This document shows, piece after piece, positions 13,028 to 25,018 of a stretch of DNA of 64,000 bases. The notes under the pieces were generated by a model. The model was not told where the DNA came from. It saw nothing but the letters and a program-made list of their open reading frames with translations, and made no database searches. Source of the DNA: Nymphaea colorata (taxonomy: Eukaryota > Streptophyta > Magnoliopsida > Nymphaeales > Nymphaeaceae); contig NC_045146.1 of assembly GCF_008831285.2 (NCBI RefSeq), positions 21,631,149 through 21,695,148 on the forward strand, given 5' to 3'. A program made the translations under genes and the position numbers. The number at the start of each line of letters is the position of its first letter. The stretch's first letter is position 1.

Positions 13028-13459
13028 TAGGGCTGCATAACAAGCCGAGCCAGCTCGGGCTCGACTTGAACTTGCTCGAAAAAACTCGGCTCGTACTTGA
13101 CTCGTTTATAAATGAGCCGAACTCGAGTTTACAAAGATACTCGAAACAATAAACGAATCAAGTCCGAGTTTCAGGAACTCCACTCCACTCGGAAACCAGT
13201 ACTCTATATAATATTATCAAAGCCAGTTTCACAAGTTACACGGGTTGATGGTTACAAGAGTTAATACTAAACTAGTTAACGCCTAAACGAGTTAAATGGA
13301 TTAAACGAGTCGGGTTCGAGCTCGATTTTGTGTGGTTGAGTCCAGCTCAAGCTTGTTATAAGGATCTCGACTCGAGTTCGAGACGAGCTCGAGTTTATTT
13401 AGCCGAGTCGAGCTCTAGCTGGGCAAGCTTAAGCTCCACTCGGTTGGTGTGCAGCCCTA
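13028..13459. mobile_element. CGAG-rich non-autonomous element, hAT-like termini
   Basis: About 432 bp. The left end is TAGGGCTGCATAACAAGCCG; the reverse complement of the right end is TTAGGGCTGCACACCAACCG. This gives a roughly 20-bp imperfect terminal inverted repeat starting (T)AGGGCTGCA. The interior is dense in CTCGAG, GAGCCGAGC and CTCGACTCG in both orientations and could form extended hairpins. It has no coding capacity. The flanking 8-mers (GCAAGTAC and ACAACAAG) do not match well, so the target duplication is lost or the boundary is slightly off. The hAT assignment rests on the AGGG-type terminus and on the element at 23905. Confidence 0.6.
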
Positions 13460-14019
13460 ACAACAAGTTCATCACATTCAAACCACCAGCCCACGCTGGA
13501 CGAGACGATAGAGGGTCTCATATCAATGTCGAATCATTATCATATGTGCAATCAAATTTAAAGGCCCGTATGTAAAAAATTATTAAAAATGTAAATCATT
13601 CAATTTTTTTTTATTAATAGACGTTGTACAAATTTATAACGTAAACAAATGTTACATTAAATGACACAACAAGTCGCCGGATAACGCGCGAGTTATGAGC
13701 TCGAGGTCATAGACATGCAATGAATTGCACAACCTTAGTTATTTGTGTTTCAAATTGACCATATACAGTATGAGTCTCCATGGAAAAATCATACTTCTGC
13801 TGCTCTTATGTTCTGCTCCATCTTTATCTCATTTTCTGCAGTCTCATTTTGAATAATTGACTGCTCAATAATGAAAGCTTTCAACTATATTTGAACGTAC
13901 GTATGCTTAGTTTTATTTTGTATGACATGCTCGTAGTTTCAGAATGTTTCATTATACAATCGCCGTTCCTTTCATATGTTGCCTATGATACAATCTTGTT
14001 TATGAATACACAGTCGACA
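13460..14019. other. Intergenic, nothing recognised
   Basis: An AT-rich stretch between the CGAG-rich element and the two-exon candidate. I see no recognisable coding segment. A TTTTCTGCAG acceptor-like site near 13839-13848 has no open frame of note behind it. Confidence 0.5.
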
Positions 14020-14558
14020 ATGGAGAAAAAGACGAACATCAATCGTGCTAATAACTACGATGTAAGAACATACATAATATCATGTGTACACTCTATCCTT
14101 ATCTTGTTAATTTAAAGCACTCAAAGTTCCATCATCATTGGTTAATTTACTCGTAATATGTTTCACAGAAGCCTGCGAGCTTTTTTTTGGTGTTCAGTTC
14201 TCAAATGTTATGACAGGTTGAGCTTATACAGGTAAAACACTGGTTGTTTTTATTGCTCTTTGTTTTTATTTAGGTAGATCACTGTGAACAACCTCCTGGA
14301 TTTCAAGGGAAGAAGCTGTTAACCTCCTGTCCGCCATGGCCGCAGAAATCAAATCGTCTCTCTAGTGCTCCTCCCTTCATCATCACCAACAACATGGATG
14401 GTGGAAGGAACCAGAAGCATTCAAGCGAAGTGGAAAGCCGTAATCGAGAACAGAAGCAAAATCGTGGTCCTGATCAACGACCATCATTCAGCAGAATGCG
14501 GAAATCTTATGCATCTGCAGGAAGAAGGCAGTCGATGGTTCGCCAACGCGTCGGCTGA
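14020..14558 (+). CDS. Unassigned two-exon coding candidate or terminal-exon gene fragment
   Basis: Exon A is 14020-14061 (ATG, 14 codons), ending GAT before GTAAGA. Exon B is 14274-14558, following TTTTTATTTAG, with 94 codons and TGA. The joined frame is 108 residues and in phase. Exon A could be internal, because ACACAG lies just before it (acceptor at 14013) and its frame stays open to that point. Exon B encodes a hydrophilic, Pro/Ser/Arg/Gln-rich sequence with PPGFQGKK, SCPPWPQK and a basic end, MRKSYASAGRRQ. I do not recognise a family. The good splice signals and protein-like composition argue for a real exon. The lack of any upstream partner and the flanking transposon-derived sequence argue for a gene fragment or a captured exon. 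Confidence 0.3.
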
Positions 14559-14599
14559 ATTCCAGGCATTCCGCTATCAATGACCGTCATATCCTTGTT

Positions 14600-15060
14600 T
14601 TATGCGACTTAATGTTTAAACAAACAGTGGATCTCCACAATACCTGAAAAACTTGGATTTCATATCCATTGGGGTGAAGGAGGTGGCACCTCAAATCCGC
14701 GACTTGAGATCTTGGGTGATCCTCAGTGTAACAAAAGCACCCTGCAGGTTGATCGGATACGTCCCCTCTCTTGCACCCCATAACCAGACAAACACCCATC
14801 ATACCAGTTCCGGACTTGGATCAAAATATTTGGATCTGAGATTCCTCGAAGCATCTTCTTGATAACTAAGATACACAGCTGATCGGAAATTCATGCTTTC
14901 CGGGATCTACTGCTCAAACAAACGGTGGATTTCCTAACTGTGGATTTGAAATCCACGTTAAGTAGGGTCCGCCATGGCAAACAGACATGGGCATGTAGAT
15001 AGAATCCAAAGCCACGACAGTAAATTGCGGATTTCGGATCTAAGACCGGTCCCACTTCAC
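14600..15060. repeat. Dispersed repeat cluster
   Basis: It contains two copies of a motif like CAAACAAACRGTGGATYTCC (near 14617 and 14913). It also has two segments matching the repeat at 12405-12530 (14823-14848 and 14994-15050). Element boundaries were not resolved. Confidence 0.45.
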
Positions 15061-15158
15061 GTTAGCAATTTCCATTGTGATCAACATGGGTAGAAAGCAA
15101 GTACTAAGTGAGGGCCCTGCTAGATGGCTTAGGCTTCAAATAATTTCGTTTAGAAATA

Positions 15159-15177
15159 TAAATAAATAAATAAATAA

Positions 15178-15208
<31 letters not shown>
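15159..15208. repeat. Compound (AAAT)n-(AT)n microsatellite
   Basis: About six AAAT units run directly into about thirteen AT units. Confidence 0.9.
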
Positions 15209-16109
15209 GGTAAATACTTAAATTTCCCGCACCAGCCTACATGTAGCTCTGTTCTGTGAATGGGATGATAAAATACAAAACCAGAGAAATAATTGGCAGG
15301 TTGAAGATATGAATATCGAACAGGAAAGAACAAAGAGACACAAGAGGGAGCCCACACAGCACTGCATGTGCACAGGCCATGGGTTTAATCATACTCCATC
15401 ACATGGGACAGACCTATACAAGAATTAGGAAATGTTCTTTTTCAGGGCTACCTTTCACCTGTAATTCCCAAAAAAAAGTTCATCTTCTGCAAGTTTTCCA
15501 ATAAGAGCTACACCTTTAAAAAAAATTGTCAAATAAAAGCTTAAAATAAGCTTGTGAGAAAAAAAAATGGTTGCTAAAATAATAAGAATGTTATTACAAT
15601 ACTGAAATATAATTGCTATCGGAAGCTCACTTCATGCCCTTGATTGGCAGGTTTGAATGAAAATGTGACTTATTCTGGAAACCACAAAATCTACTACTGT
15701 CTTTTTAAACTATAAGCAAAAAGTAGGCTCAAATAATGGAAATTTCCCAAAAAACTTACACTATAAAATTGACTTGTGTTTCACCTCAGATCTGGCCATA
15801 GCATACTGATTAATGCACATATGTACAAGCCATGCTGGGCTCAGTTCAGGTCCCACGAGAACAATAATTGGTCAGATACTCCCTGTGCCAATAATTTCCT
15901 GAATAAAGGGAAAAAATCTTGCAATTATTCGCTATTTAATTGCATTTTCTATCATGCACCTGAAAAGATTGGGAGATATGATCCAAGTGGCTCAAGTTGC
16001 ATTTGAATTGCCAACAATCTTGATGAAGATCTGCGCTTAAAGGTCGTGTCTAGTCTTGTCCCATGTTATAACTCAGAAAAACAGTCAGATCTCCAAAATG
16101 CGCCCATTG

Positions 16110-16250
16110 GGGAGTGTTTGATTACTTCAGGATTTAGATCTACCAATCTAATGTGACAAGAAAACCACACTAAAATCCAGGGTTTATCAAACTAAGAATT
16201 TCACACATTTTATTTAGATTCAGAGGGGTAGATCAAAAGTAATCGAGCAG
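16110..16250. mobile_element. Possible small MITE
   Basis: The left edge (TGTTTGATTACTTCAGGATTT) and the reverse complement of the right edge (GCTCGATTACTTTTGATCTACC) share GATTACTT and a GATCTACC-like segment, giving imperfect inverted ends about 140 bp apart. No clear target duplication was found. Confidence 0.35.
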
Positions 16251-17286
16251 CCATTAAGAAATTCATGTAAAAACGTTAAATTGGAAGAGATGAGCTCGTA
16301 AAAACCATAGCCATAAAGGGTTCTAATTCTCTCTTTAGTGGAAGAACAGCTTCCTAAACTTTTCCTGAAAAAGTAGTGAAGCATTTAGTTGGTGGTGGCC
16401 AACTAGCCTGTGAACAAAATCCAAGGAAGAATAAGGTTTTCCCCCTTTTCAATGGAATAAAACATCATCTTTCTAAGGTGATGTTACCTTTTGTATTTTA
16501 CTGAATAAAGTATTGACTTTCCAAAAGGAGAAGGAATCTGTTAGTAAAACCTTCTATTTTCCAAAAGAAATCTCACTAGCCTTCCAGTAATTAACAACAA
16601 CAAAGGGTCCATGGTCCCTGTTCAAACACAGAGAATAAGAACTAGCAGAAGTCCAAGGACTCATCAATAATAATAACGTCTCCTTCATGCTTGCTCGAAA
16701 TGATGTTAAGAACATGGGACGATGCTGACCTACAGGCGATGTACTGTAAAATTTCGTTTCCTGTCAAGGATTCAAACTGCACGAAATTAGGCTTTTGATT
16801 TCTGTTTGTGGTTTAACATGTAACTTCTATTTTGACCATATGTGAAGAGGCGAGTGGAATAGACCATACATCGGCTTCACAAACAGAAGATTTCTTGGAA
16901 GCATCCTAGTTCTCATTATACAGATTCATGAAAATACAGACATGCTATTCGATCTGCACCTGCAAAATAAGCCCCATCCTGTAAACCAGCTGAGCTTAAA
17001 GCAGTAAGAGATCAGTTGGTCGATATGGGTCTCCTCCACAGATTGCCGCAAGGAACAGAAATGTACTCTTACCTGAGATTTAACTAGAAACATGTGAAAA
17101 CCACCTGTTTATTTACACTTGTCTTCCAAAGGAACAAATAATTAATTCAAACATAGGGGCCAACTTAAAAATGAAAGGAAGCACAGATGAGCCTTTTTTC
17201 TAGGACAGAAAACAGAGAGGTCCTTAATAGTTAATCCTGCAACTTTTGTGGAAACAGCGAACTCAACAAAATTCCAGACCTTCCTC

Positions 17287-19934
17287 TTAGGTTTCTGCTG
17301 TTGAGGTGGTCCAGTAAGTTTTAACAGCTAGAAGGATCTTCTCAGGATTAAAGGGCCCAGTCTCATGGTCCTTAATGTCACTTTTCCATCTCATTCCTTC
17401 TATTATGCCTTGAATCTTGACAAGAACCTCAACAGTGTCCCTGAATATTACCGTTCCTTCTGGTCTCAAAATCCTATCCATCTCCAAGAGAATGTTGGTT
17501 ATGTCACACCTGCATTTTAAGAACTTCATCAGTAAGGCCTCAGACGGTGCTAAGATGCCAAGCAGTTAAAATATATTCCTTATGTATCATTAAGAAGTAC
17601 GCAGATAGTTTGATTGTGTTACCTGTCCTGATAGATGCTAAATATGCCACCGGCATGGATAAGATCATAAGTTCTAGGATATGTGGAGAAAGCCTCACAC
17701 CAGTCTTGGTATGTGCCAATGAACCCTCGTTCGTAAATTGCTCCAAGAGTATCATGCTTGGAGTTGGCAGGGATAACATTCATTACCCATACAGGAGCAT
17801 CAGCCAATGCAGCTGAAAAACCTCCCAGATGAGCATTCATGTCCATGATGTTTCTGTAACGCCCCTGTGCAAGAGATGGAACAATCTTCTTGTAGTAAGT
17901 CAGACGTTGTTTCCACAGCGCATTATCTTCTTTGAATTTATTGACAGTGATTTCAGGGATAGAGCCACTAGAAATTCTCGGTGGAACAGCCATTGCCCTC
18001 TTAGGCCATTTCTCCAGTGCTCCTCCAGCCACTTCATCTGCACTTTGTACTTCAGGAAGTGGGGTTATGCATGTTTCCATCTTTTTGTACCTTTCAAAAA
18101 GATAAATCAAGCAATATCAGCAAGAAATTACTATTTACGGTACACAATAAAAAAATACAGAGAAAGATCCAATTACCAAGCAATATCTGGATTATCTTCC
18201 TTGCAAATATGTGGAACTTTATAGACCTTTCTACTCTTCACACATTCAATGTGGTTAATGGGCTTTTGCCATATAGCAAGATCATTCTTCTCCACAACCT
18301 TCTTCCAGCAGAGACGCTTGGCTGTAGCCTCAATCGTGTCCTGTTCTTTTTTCAAATCTTCCTGAGTTCTCTCCCATCCTTTATAGTGCTTTTTCCAGTT
18401 AATGGGAGGGCCAGATAATATCCAGTAACCGCCTGGTCTTAGAACTCGGTCGACTTCAATCAAGTAAAGACCGTCTGAGAAAGGAAAATGATGGATCTAA
18501 CAGGTTAGCAAAAATTTTAAGCATGACCAAAAGGAATTCTGCTAAGAGGACAAGGACCAGCCATGAATACTATACTGTTAAGTACCCATAAATGGTGGTC
18601 AGGACTCTTCTTAACTACAGAATATATTACAGATCCAACAGATCAACAGAATTTAGGAGCAGAATGGTGACTAGAGAACCAAATAACCAATTTGCTACAG
18701 ATTCATTAGCACAAGAAATGAGCATGGTTTAAGAATAGCAAATTCAGAGAATGTCCAATAATATCCAGGAGATAGTAGACCAAGGAAGGACGGAGGAGAA
18801 CGCTCACCAAAATCATACCAAGGTATCAAACACCTTGAACAGTGTGCCATGTCAAAAGCTCGGGCAGGATAAGGGATCCGCTGTGATGCCATCACTCCGA
18901 TCATTGCTGGAACTCCTCTCTCTAATGCAAACTGAACCTGTGCTTCATGTGTATCCCTTGGTGCAAATGACATTGTCAAAACGTTTCTGCTGAGCAGATA
19001 AGCACCCCAACTGGCCACCTTTATCAACCATCCACCAGAACCAATATCAGATTGAACCCATTGGATTTGAACAACAGCATAAAGAGAATAGCACAGAAAA
19101 CTAACAGATTAATCAAGTTCTAAATTTCTAATACACGACATAAAGCTATTGATAAAGGAAGCTAAGGACTTCATCAGATCAAGAAAAGCCATGGCAATCC
19201 AACACATCCAAATAAACAGGAGTAGGAAGGGTCAAGGATCTTACCCCACATCCAGTATCAAGAGCAGTTCTGATCGATCCCGAAGCAAGTGGGATAAGCT
19301 CGGCAATGTCATCGATATATGCATTAGCACCTCGTGTGAACATGGTACCTCCACCCGGAAATCTGAATTTATCTCCCTCAACTTGAATCCAATTCTGAAC
19401 AGCTTTTTCAATGGTTAGCTCCTTGTGTGGGACATTGTCAAACCAAGCATAGTCCCTGCTCTGAGGCCATCTGAATGGGTTCTTATAGTTAGCCGGAGCA
19501 GGGATCAAACACTGCAGGACCTCATCCTTTGCAGGACAATGCCGTTCCCGGTACATCAACATCTTCTTCTCGAATTTTCTCGCCCTGATGGGATCTTGAC
19601 AGGGGGTGTACTCACTATATTTGCTATCGCAGGGACGGAACTTCCGGACGACAGGCAAAGATTCATTGGCTCCGAGTTGATGGTGTGCTTCAAAATCCAG
19701 CGTCGATATTGAAGATTGGACAACAGGACGGGCATAAGATTGAGATTTAGTGTCACAATCCACTTTCGGGCTTATGCCCATGCGATCTACAGTAACAGAG
19801 GAGGAGTTCTGCCATGCTCCAAGCAGATAGAAGATAACACATAGAGCACTAACGCCTAGAACCCATGAAAGACGCCTTCTCTTTGATTCCAAATGGTGGG
19901 GTTTTGGAGAGCCGCCCCCGTAGTCTTTAGCCAT
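17287..19934 (-). CDS. Probable pectin methyltransferase, PMT/DUF248 family, complete, 5 coding exons
   Basis: Exons in transcript order: 19934-19245, 19018-18808, 18474-18177, 18090-17623, 17509-17287. They join in phase to 1890 nt (629 residues plus TAA), a usual length for the family. A basic cytosolic N-terminus (KRRR, 18-21) is followed by one membrane anchor at about 22-41, as in Golgi type II proteins, then a short stem. The catalytic region has family landmarks: [34 protein letters not shown], the SAM-binding [14 protein letters not shown] (exon 1/2 junction, about 225-238), [58 protein letters not shown] (about 480-491) and [13 protein letters not shown]. Known of the family: QUA2/TSD2 and QUA3 act in Golgi homogalacturonan methylesterification. 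The closest subgroup is probably PMT15-18, judged from recall. An acceptor-like TATGACAG just upstream of the ATG (near 19940) suggests a 5' UTR intron. Confidence 0.96.
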
Positions 19935-22900
19935 TTATCCTGTCATAGTAGCACCATAAACAATATCACATACAAATAAACACACACACACACACTCATG
20001 CCCACTACCTAGATAGCAAGGTTAACCAGAGGTAAAACCTACAAAACTAGATGAATAAGAAACAGATCACAGAACTAAGAGAAAAAACAAAGCCAGCCGG
20101 CCATTTTCTGTCATTCAAGAGCTGAAATAGAGATTGCGAAGGTGGTGGGTGTGTTGTTGCATATCCATAAGCAGAGCTACGAACGGTAAAAAACAGCAAA
20201 AGAGAAAAAGCAAAGTCACCCAAAAGGCCTAACAAGAGGTTCAACGTTAAGATTAAGAAGAACAGATTTTCAAAGATCTTTCAGGAAAGGAAAAAGAAAC
20301 AGCCCCTGATAACAACCCACGTCCTAAAGAACCAAGAGGAAGAAAAGGAAAGCTTCCTATACAGGCCAGAAACGCTCGCTCTATCAGCAGACCTGTGGTT
20401 GTTAGAAGCACTAGTAGCGCAGATATCATACATAACATAAAGATTCACACACCCATCAAAACAGACAGGACGGACTCTTACAGTAAACTTTTTCATCACA
20501 AAGGAAAAAAATATATGCATCTACATTAAACCTGCAAGTGTGCATCAGAAAGGATCCGTCCAATCAATAACAGAACTCTGAACATCGGAAATGAAACCCA
20601 AACATAGACATAAACCCAGCAGAATGTTAGAACAAAGACACCGGTCCAAAACAGAACCAAACAGGAAAAGAAAGACACCGGTGAGAACCTCCAACCAGGA
20701 ACCAAACACCCACCTCAGCTTAGACAACAGGCAACCACCATAAGAAACCTCAACTCGCTCCCGAGCTCGAAAAGGCTAAAAGCCAGAGCTAACAAGCAGA
20801 TCCAGCTCCCTCCTCGGTTCTTAAAACCACCCTCGGAGAACGTCCCTCCTATAGAAAGAGAAGGAGAGAGCCCCGACTTGTGTGAAACACCAAAAAACCC
20901 ATTAAAAAAACCCAGAAAACCACCGACACAAAACCTCCTAAAAGTTGATGAAGGGAACCCCACGCCCACACTCAGACTCAATGATAGATGAGCAAAGCAG
21001 CCTGTAAGAAGAGAGGGGTAAAAGAAAAAAACATTGAAACTGTTAAGAAAACCCACAAACCTCTCCGTTTTGCAGTCCCCAGACAAGCCTCCCCCTATAA
21101 GCGGCTTAAATGGTGAATATATTACTCCCTTTCTAGCGTCCTACCTGTAAAAAATGGAAGGGAAGAAAGGGAACCAAACAATATTTTACCCGAAAATAAA
21201 GAAGCCCACCATTTCATTATTCTACTATACGACTCAGGGAACAGTGGAAAAGTATGTGGTCGAGGAGTTTGTTTAGACGTGGGGATCACCCTTAGCAGCA
21301 GGATGAAGTTTTGGTTCGTTTTGTTTTTCAAATTTTTGCTCTCTATTTTCTTAAGTTTTGGTAGTTTCCTTGCTAGAAATTTGTGGGTCTGGCTAAAAAC
21401 GATAGGTGGCAGGTACTCCAAGGGGCAACAGTGGAGGAATAAGAGGAGACAGACCAGGGCGGCAGGGCCAGAAACACTTGGTGCAAGATGAATGGATTTT
21501 TTTTCCTTTTCTTTTACCTTTCTTGCTTTTGTTTTCTTATCTTGCTTTTATTTTCTTATGTGCAGTCAAATTGACTCAATTTCTAAAGAAAACAGGAGCA
21601 TTGCCCAAATGTTCTTGTGCCATCTAGAAGCATTAAATAACAAGCTGATGGAACGTCAAGAACTTGAACTCACGAAAGATTCAAGCAAGTCGGGGCACCC
21701 TTCGGCGAACAGAGAACTAGATCTCCCCCTCCCATTTGGACGCCGTTAAAACCATGTCCGGAAACCTGGTTTTAATAGTAAACTTAGATGAAAAACCTAC
21801 TTCGATGCTAAAAACCAGGCTTTTAGTTAATGGAAACGGGATCATAGATCTTGAACGGACAGTTTTCTGGCCCATCCTCCCCAATTCCTGTTAGGACCAG
21901 AAATATCTATAGTTTTTTAAGGGTCTTGGGAAGCTCAAATTGAGCTTTTTGAGACTCCCCATCTGAATTAAAATCAGATCTGAGACTCTGAGGCGGATCG
22001 GAACCACCAGAACTAACTCTCCATCATGACGACGAAATTTTTCAAACGCCTTTAAAGAGAATTTAATTGTCTTGGATCTGATTTGGGATGCCTCGGCTTC
22101 TTGGAATCATTAATCAGAGGTGAAAGTGAAGCGCCTGTCATATGGTTTTAAAATCAGACTGCCGATGTAATAATCTTTTTTTTTTTTTTTTTTTGAAAAC
22201 GGGAAATAACTGTTCTTCCATTTAAGCCCGCTCTTACATTTATAAAACTAAAAATCAGGGAACCTTGAGATCCGAAATGCTCCTGAAAAGATAAATTAAT
22301 CTTCAATATTAACGTTGGTTGGCAAGAATTTCTGTTCCCAACACATCACTCTGGTCAAGCCCGCCAAGGATCCATGGTGGCATGTGACGCCAGCATATTC
22401 AAACTTGCAAACACGACTTTGACATGTAGGGATGATCTTATTTAATAGTTAATGAAGTGCGCATGTTTCCGTTGATTAAAACCACTAACGAAGTTCGTGC
22501 ATAACTGGTTGAGTACCAGCCCCTACGTGAAACCTGCAACAGCTTCAAATACTCAAGGCAAGGCAAGGGACAGGAGGAGCCATGGTTTTTTGTTCCTTAC
22601 CGATTAAAGAAGTTGGTGCTATGTATTTCAAAACTACTTCAAGCAAGATATGATCTGAGATATAACATTTCAAAAGGTTATTCTTGTATCTAAGATTGTA
22701 CGAAAATATACTTACTTATAAAAGGATTTGTAAGTGATTAGTTGTTTGGGTTTTTAAAAGTGGTTTGGCAGCAAAAACACCAGTATCTATGCATCTACAA
22801 TGCAAGTTCACAGAAGATTAATGAATCTACTTCAATCCTACCAAACTACCCTTTAAAGTACCAAACTGATCAACTTTTGATTAGACCCAATCTAATCTTT

Positions 22901-23904
22901 GGCTTGGAACCAGATTTTCCAAAGTAGGATTGGCCTTGATTAGACAAGACCTGACAAATATGGTCATTGATCCAATGCTTGTCCTAGACCTAAGAAAAGC
23001 AAGCAGGAACTTGGTACTTTTGTCCCACTTTTTTTTACTGGTGTCACAAAGCAAAGTAGAACACGAGTTGTTTCCGTTCATTTAATTTTGACCCTACCCA
23101 ACCTACAAAGTAGGGCATTGGCCACTCGTCCCGTAGAAGCCAACAACTATTTCACATCTCCCTTTTGGGAAGTATTGAAAAGGAAACCCCGCTCTGACAG
23201 CAGTAATAAATCTCTCGCCCTCCGTCCCAGCGGTGAACGACAAGCAGGTCAGCTGTCGAACTGATTATATGGATCTGGATATCAAACTTAGGTCCGATAC
23301 TGCCGATTTCTGAGTTGATGGATTTGGATTACTGTGGGCATGGGTCCGGATGTGGACTTCCATTTGGCGTAATGCGAGTAAGACCAAACTTGGGTCCGAG
23401 TCCAACACTGTGGGCCATCTTGGCGCCTTGATTTTTTTGGGGACAGGGTTCCGGTGGGTGGACCCACGGACCAAGTTGGCTCCCTCTTGTAGAGGTCAGG
23501 GTTCGGTGGGACGTGTGGGCTCTACGATTTGCTTTGCTGCATCGGACAAAAACCACAGCTAAGGGTAAGGAATGAATGAACTTAGACCATGATGGCCTTT
23601 ATTTGTTTTTATATCCCCCCATGCCGCTAGAGATAGTGTGCATAAATCACTGATTAAAAAAAAAAAAAAACTCACTTGGCGAAGCTGCCCATTTGGTGAA
23701 TGGATCTGTTCACCAAATCAAGTGAATTTTGTCAAGGTTATTTGAAATTATATGTAATTAAAATAAAAAATTAAAATTTGTCGATACTTCACACTTGGTG
23801 CTACCGAAAAATGGACCATCGGGCTGCTGAAATTGGTCTTCGCAATTCGATTGGATGTTAAAACCATCATCTCTAAGGTTCAAAACTGCTTTTCCACTTA
23901 GGTG
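19935..23904. other. 5' region of the PMT gene and intergenic sequence
   Basis: The first 1.1 kb (to about 21100) probably holds the minus-strand 5' UTR, a UTR intron and the promoter. No exact transcription start can be read. The rest has no convincing gene. A 19-base T tract at 22176-22194, followed by GAAAACGGGAAATAAC, looks like the poly(A) end of a minus-strand retroposon. Open frames near 21300-21750 are low-complexity and show no domain. Confidence 0.45.
22176..22260 (-). mobile_element. Possible retroposon 3' end with poly(A) on the minus strand
   Basis: Read on the minus strand, the sequence ends ...AGTTATTTCCCGTTTTC followed by 19 A residues. This is the arrangement of a LINE/SINE-type tail. 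The length of the element and its target duplication were not identified. Confidence 0.3.
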
Positions 23905-24486
23905 TAGGGGCGAACAACAAGTCGAGCTACTCGACTCGTTAAAGTTCGGCTCATGAACGAGTTTGAGCCGAGTCATTTGCTTAACGAATCGAGCTCGAGT
24001 TCGTGAGTCGACTCGTTCAAATAATCGAGTTGAATTCAAGCTCAACACGTAATTGTCGAGTCAAGCTCGAGCCTTAATCGAGTTTGTCGAGCCTTAATCA
24101 AATCAATATATTCAAACGAGCTTACGAGTTTGTTGAGCTCGAGCTCAACACGTAAAGATGAATATTAATTCCATTCAAACGAGTTTGTCGACCTTAATCG
24201 AGTCGAGCTCGAGCTCAACACGTAAAGGTGAATATTAATTCTATTCAAATGAGTTTGTCGAGCCTTAAACGAGTCAAGCTCGAGCTCAACACGTAACCAT
24301 GAATATCAATTTTATTCAAACAAATTTGTCGAGTCTTAGTAGAGTCAAGCTCGAACTCAACACATAACTGTCGAGTCGAGCTCGAACTGCTTCCGTCAAG
24401 CTATTTTCGGGATCGAGGTTTCATTAGTCGATCTTATTTCGAGCTAACTAAACTCGAGCTCGATTCAGCTTGTGTTCACCCCTGTG
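23905..24486. mobile_element. Non-autonomous hAT-like element with perfect 8-bp target duplication
   Basis: CTTAGGTG occurs immediately before (23897-23904) and after (24487-24494) a 582-bp segment. Its left end is TAGGGGCGAACAACAAG; the reverse complement of its right end is CACAGGGGTGAACACAAG. The 8-bp duplication and the YAGGG-type inverted ends are diagnostic of hAT transposons. No transposase frame is present. The interior is made of CTCGAG/GAGCTCGA-rich units, including a 71-bp tandem repeat. Confidence 0.85.
24144..24380. repeat. 71-bp minisatellite inside the hAT-like element
   Basis: The landmark CTCAACACGTAA or a close variant starts at 24144, 24214, 24285 and 24356, a spacing of 70, 71 and 71 bp. 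An outlying copy lies at 24041. Each unit carries GAATATYAATT, ATTCAAAYGAGTTTGTCGA and a CGAGTC-AGCTCGAGCTC block. Confidence 0.85.
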
Positions 24487-25018
24487 CTTAGGTGATAATA
24501 TGATCATACCCATCAACTAAAGTGCAACTTTTACCACCTTTACCACATAGAAGAGTACTACCCATAATAATTGAAAATGATAGATCAAACTTTCATGAAC
24601 CTACCAACTTGACCAGTTATGTTATACCTTTCTTCTGGTCGTCATGATATAAAATGACCATGCCTATTTTGATAGAGTAGTTTAAATAAAAAAGTGGATT
24701 TTAGATTTACTTCTTTCAAATTTGTTTTAAGTACTCCAACTTTCCTAGTCCGAATTAGAAAAAAAAAAGGCCTTAACCTTCTAAGTTTTCTAATATGGTT
24801 TATCTAAATCAGAGTCACGGATTAGATCTCAATTTAATGAAAGCGCGTACCTTTCGTAACGTGCCTCTGGCTCACGTTTCAGCTTTTGTCAATAAAATCG
24901 AAGGCAGAAAGGTTCTCCCCTACGCGTATTTGCCTAAAAAGCCGAACTCAAAAGCCGATAAACCGGCCGCTTCGTCACCACGCCACCCCTGGACAACTCG
25001 TTCACCTGTTTCGGACAC

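Larger units (their letters stand above)
14559..17286. other. Intergenic region and probable 3' UTR of the PMT gene
   Basis: No gene was recognised. It holds dispersed repeat material (14590-15060), an AAAT/AT microsatellite (15159-15208) and a possible small MITE (about 16110-16250). The last few hundred bases should include the 3' UTR of the methyltransferase gene that ends at 17287. Confidence 0.5.

Noticed and set aside
21279-21749. Overlapping open frames of 70-85 codons
   Set aside because: Phe/Leu-rich translations of T-rich DNA upstream of the PMT gene, with no domain or plausible splicing partner.
23265-23562. Overlapping frames on both strands
   Set aside because: The antisense pair arises from locally GC-rich DNA. 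There is no protein-like conservation that I can recognise.
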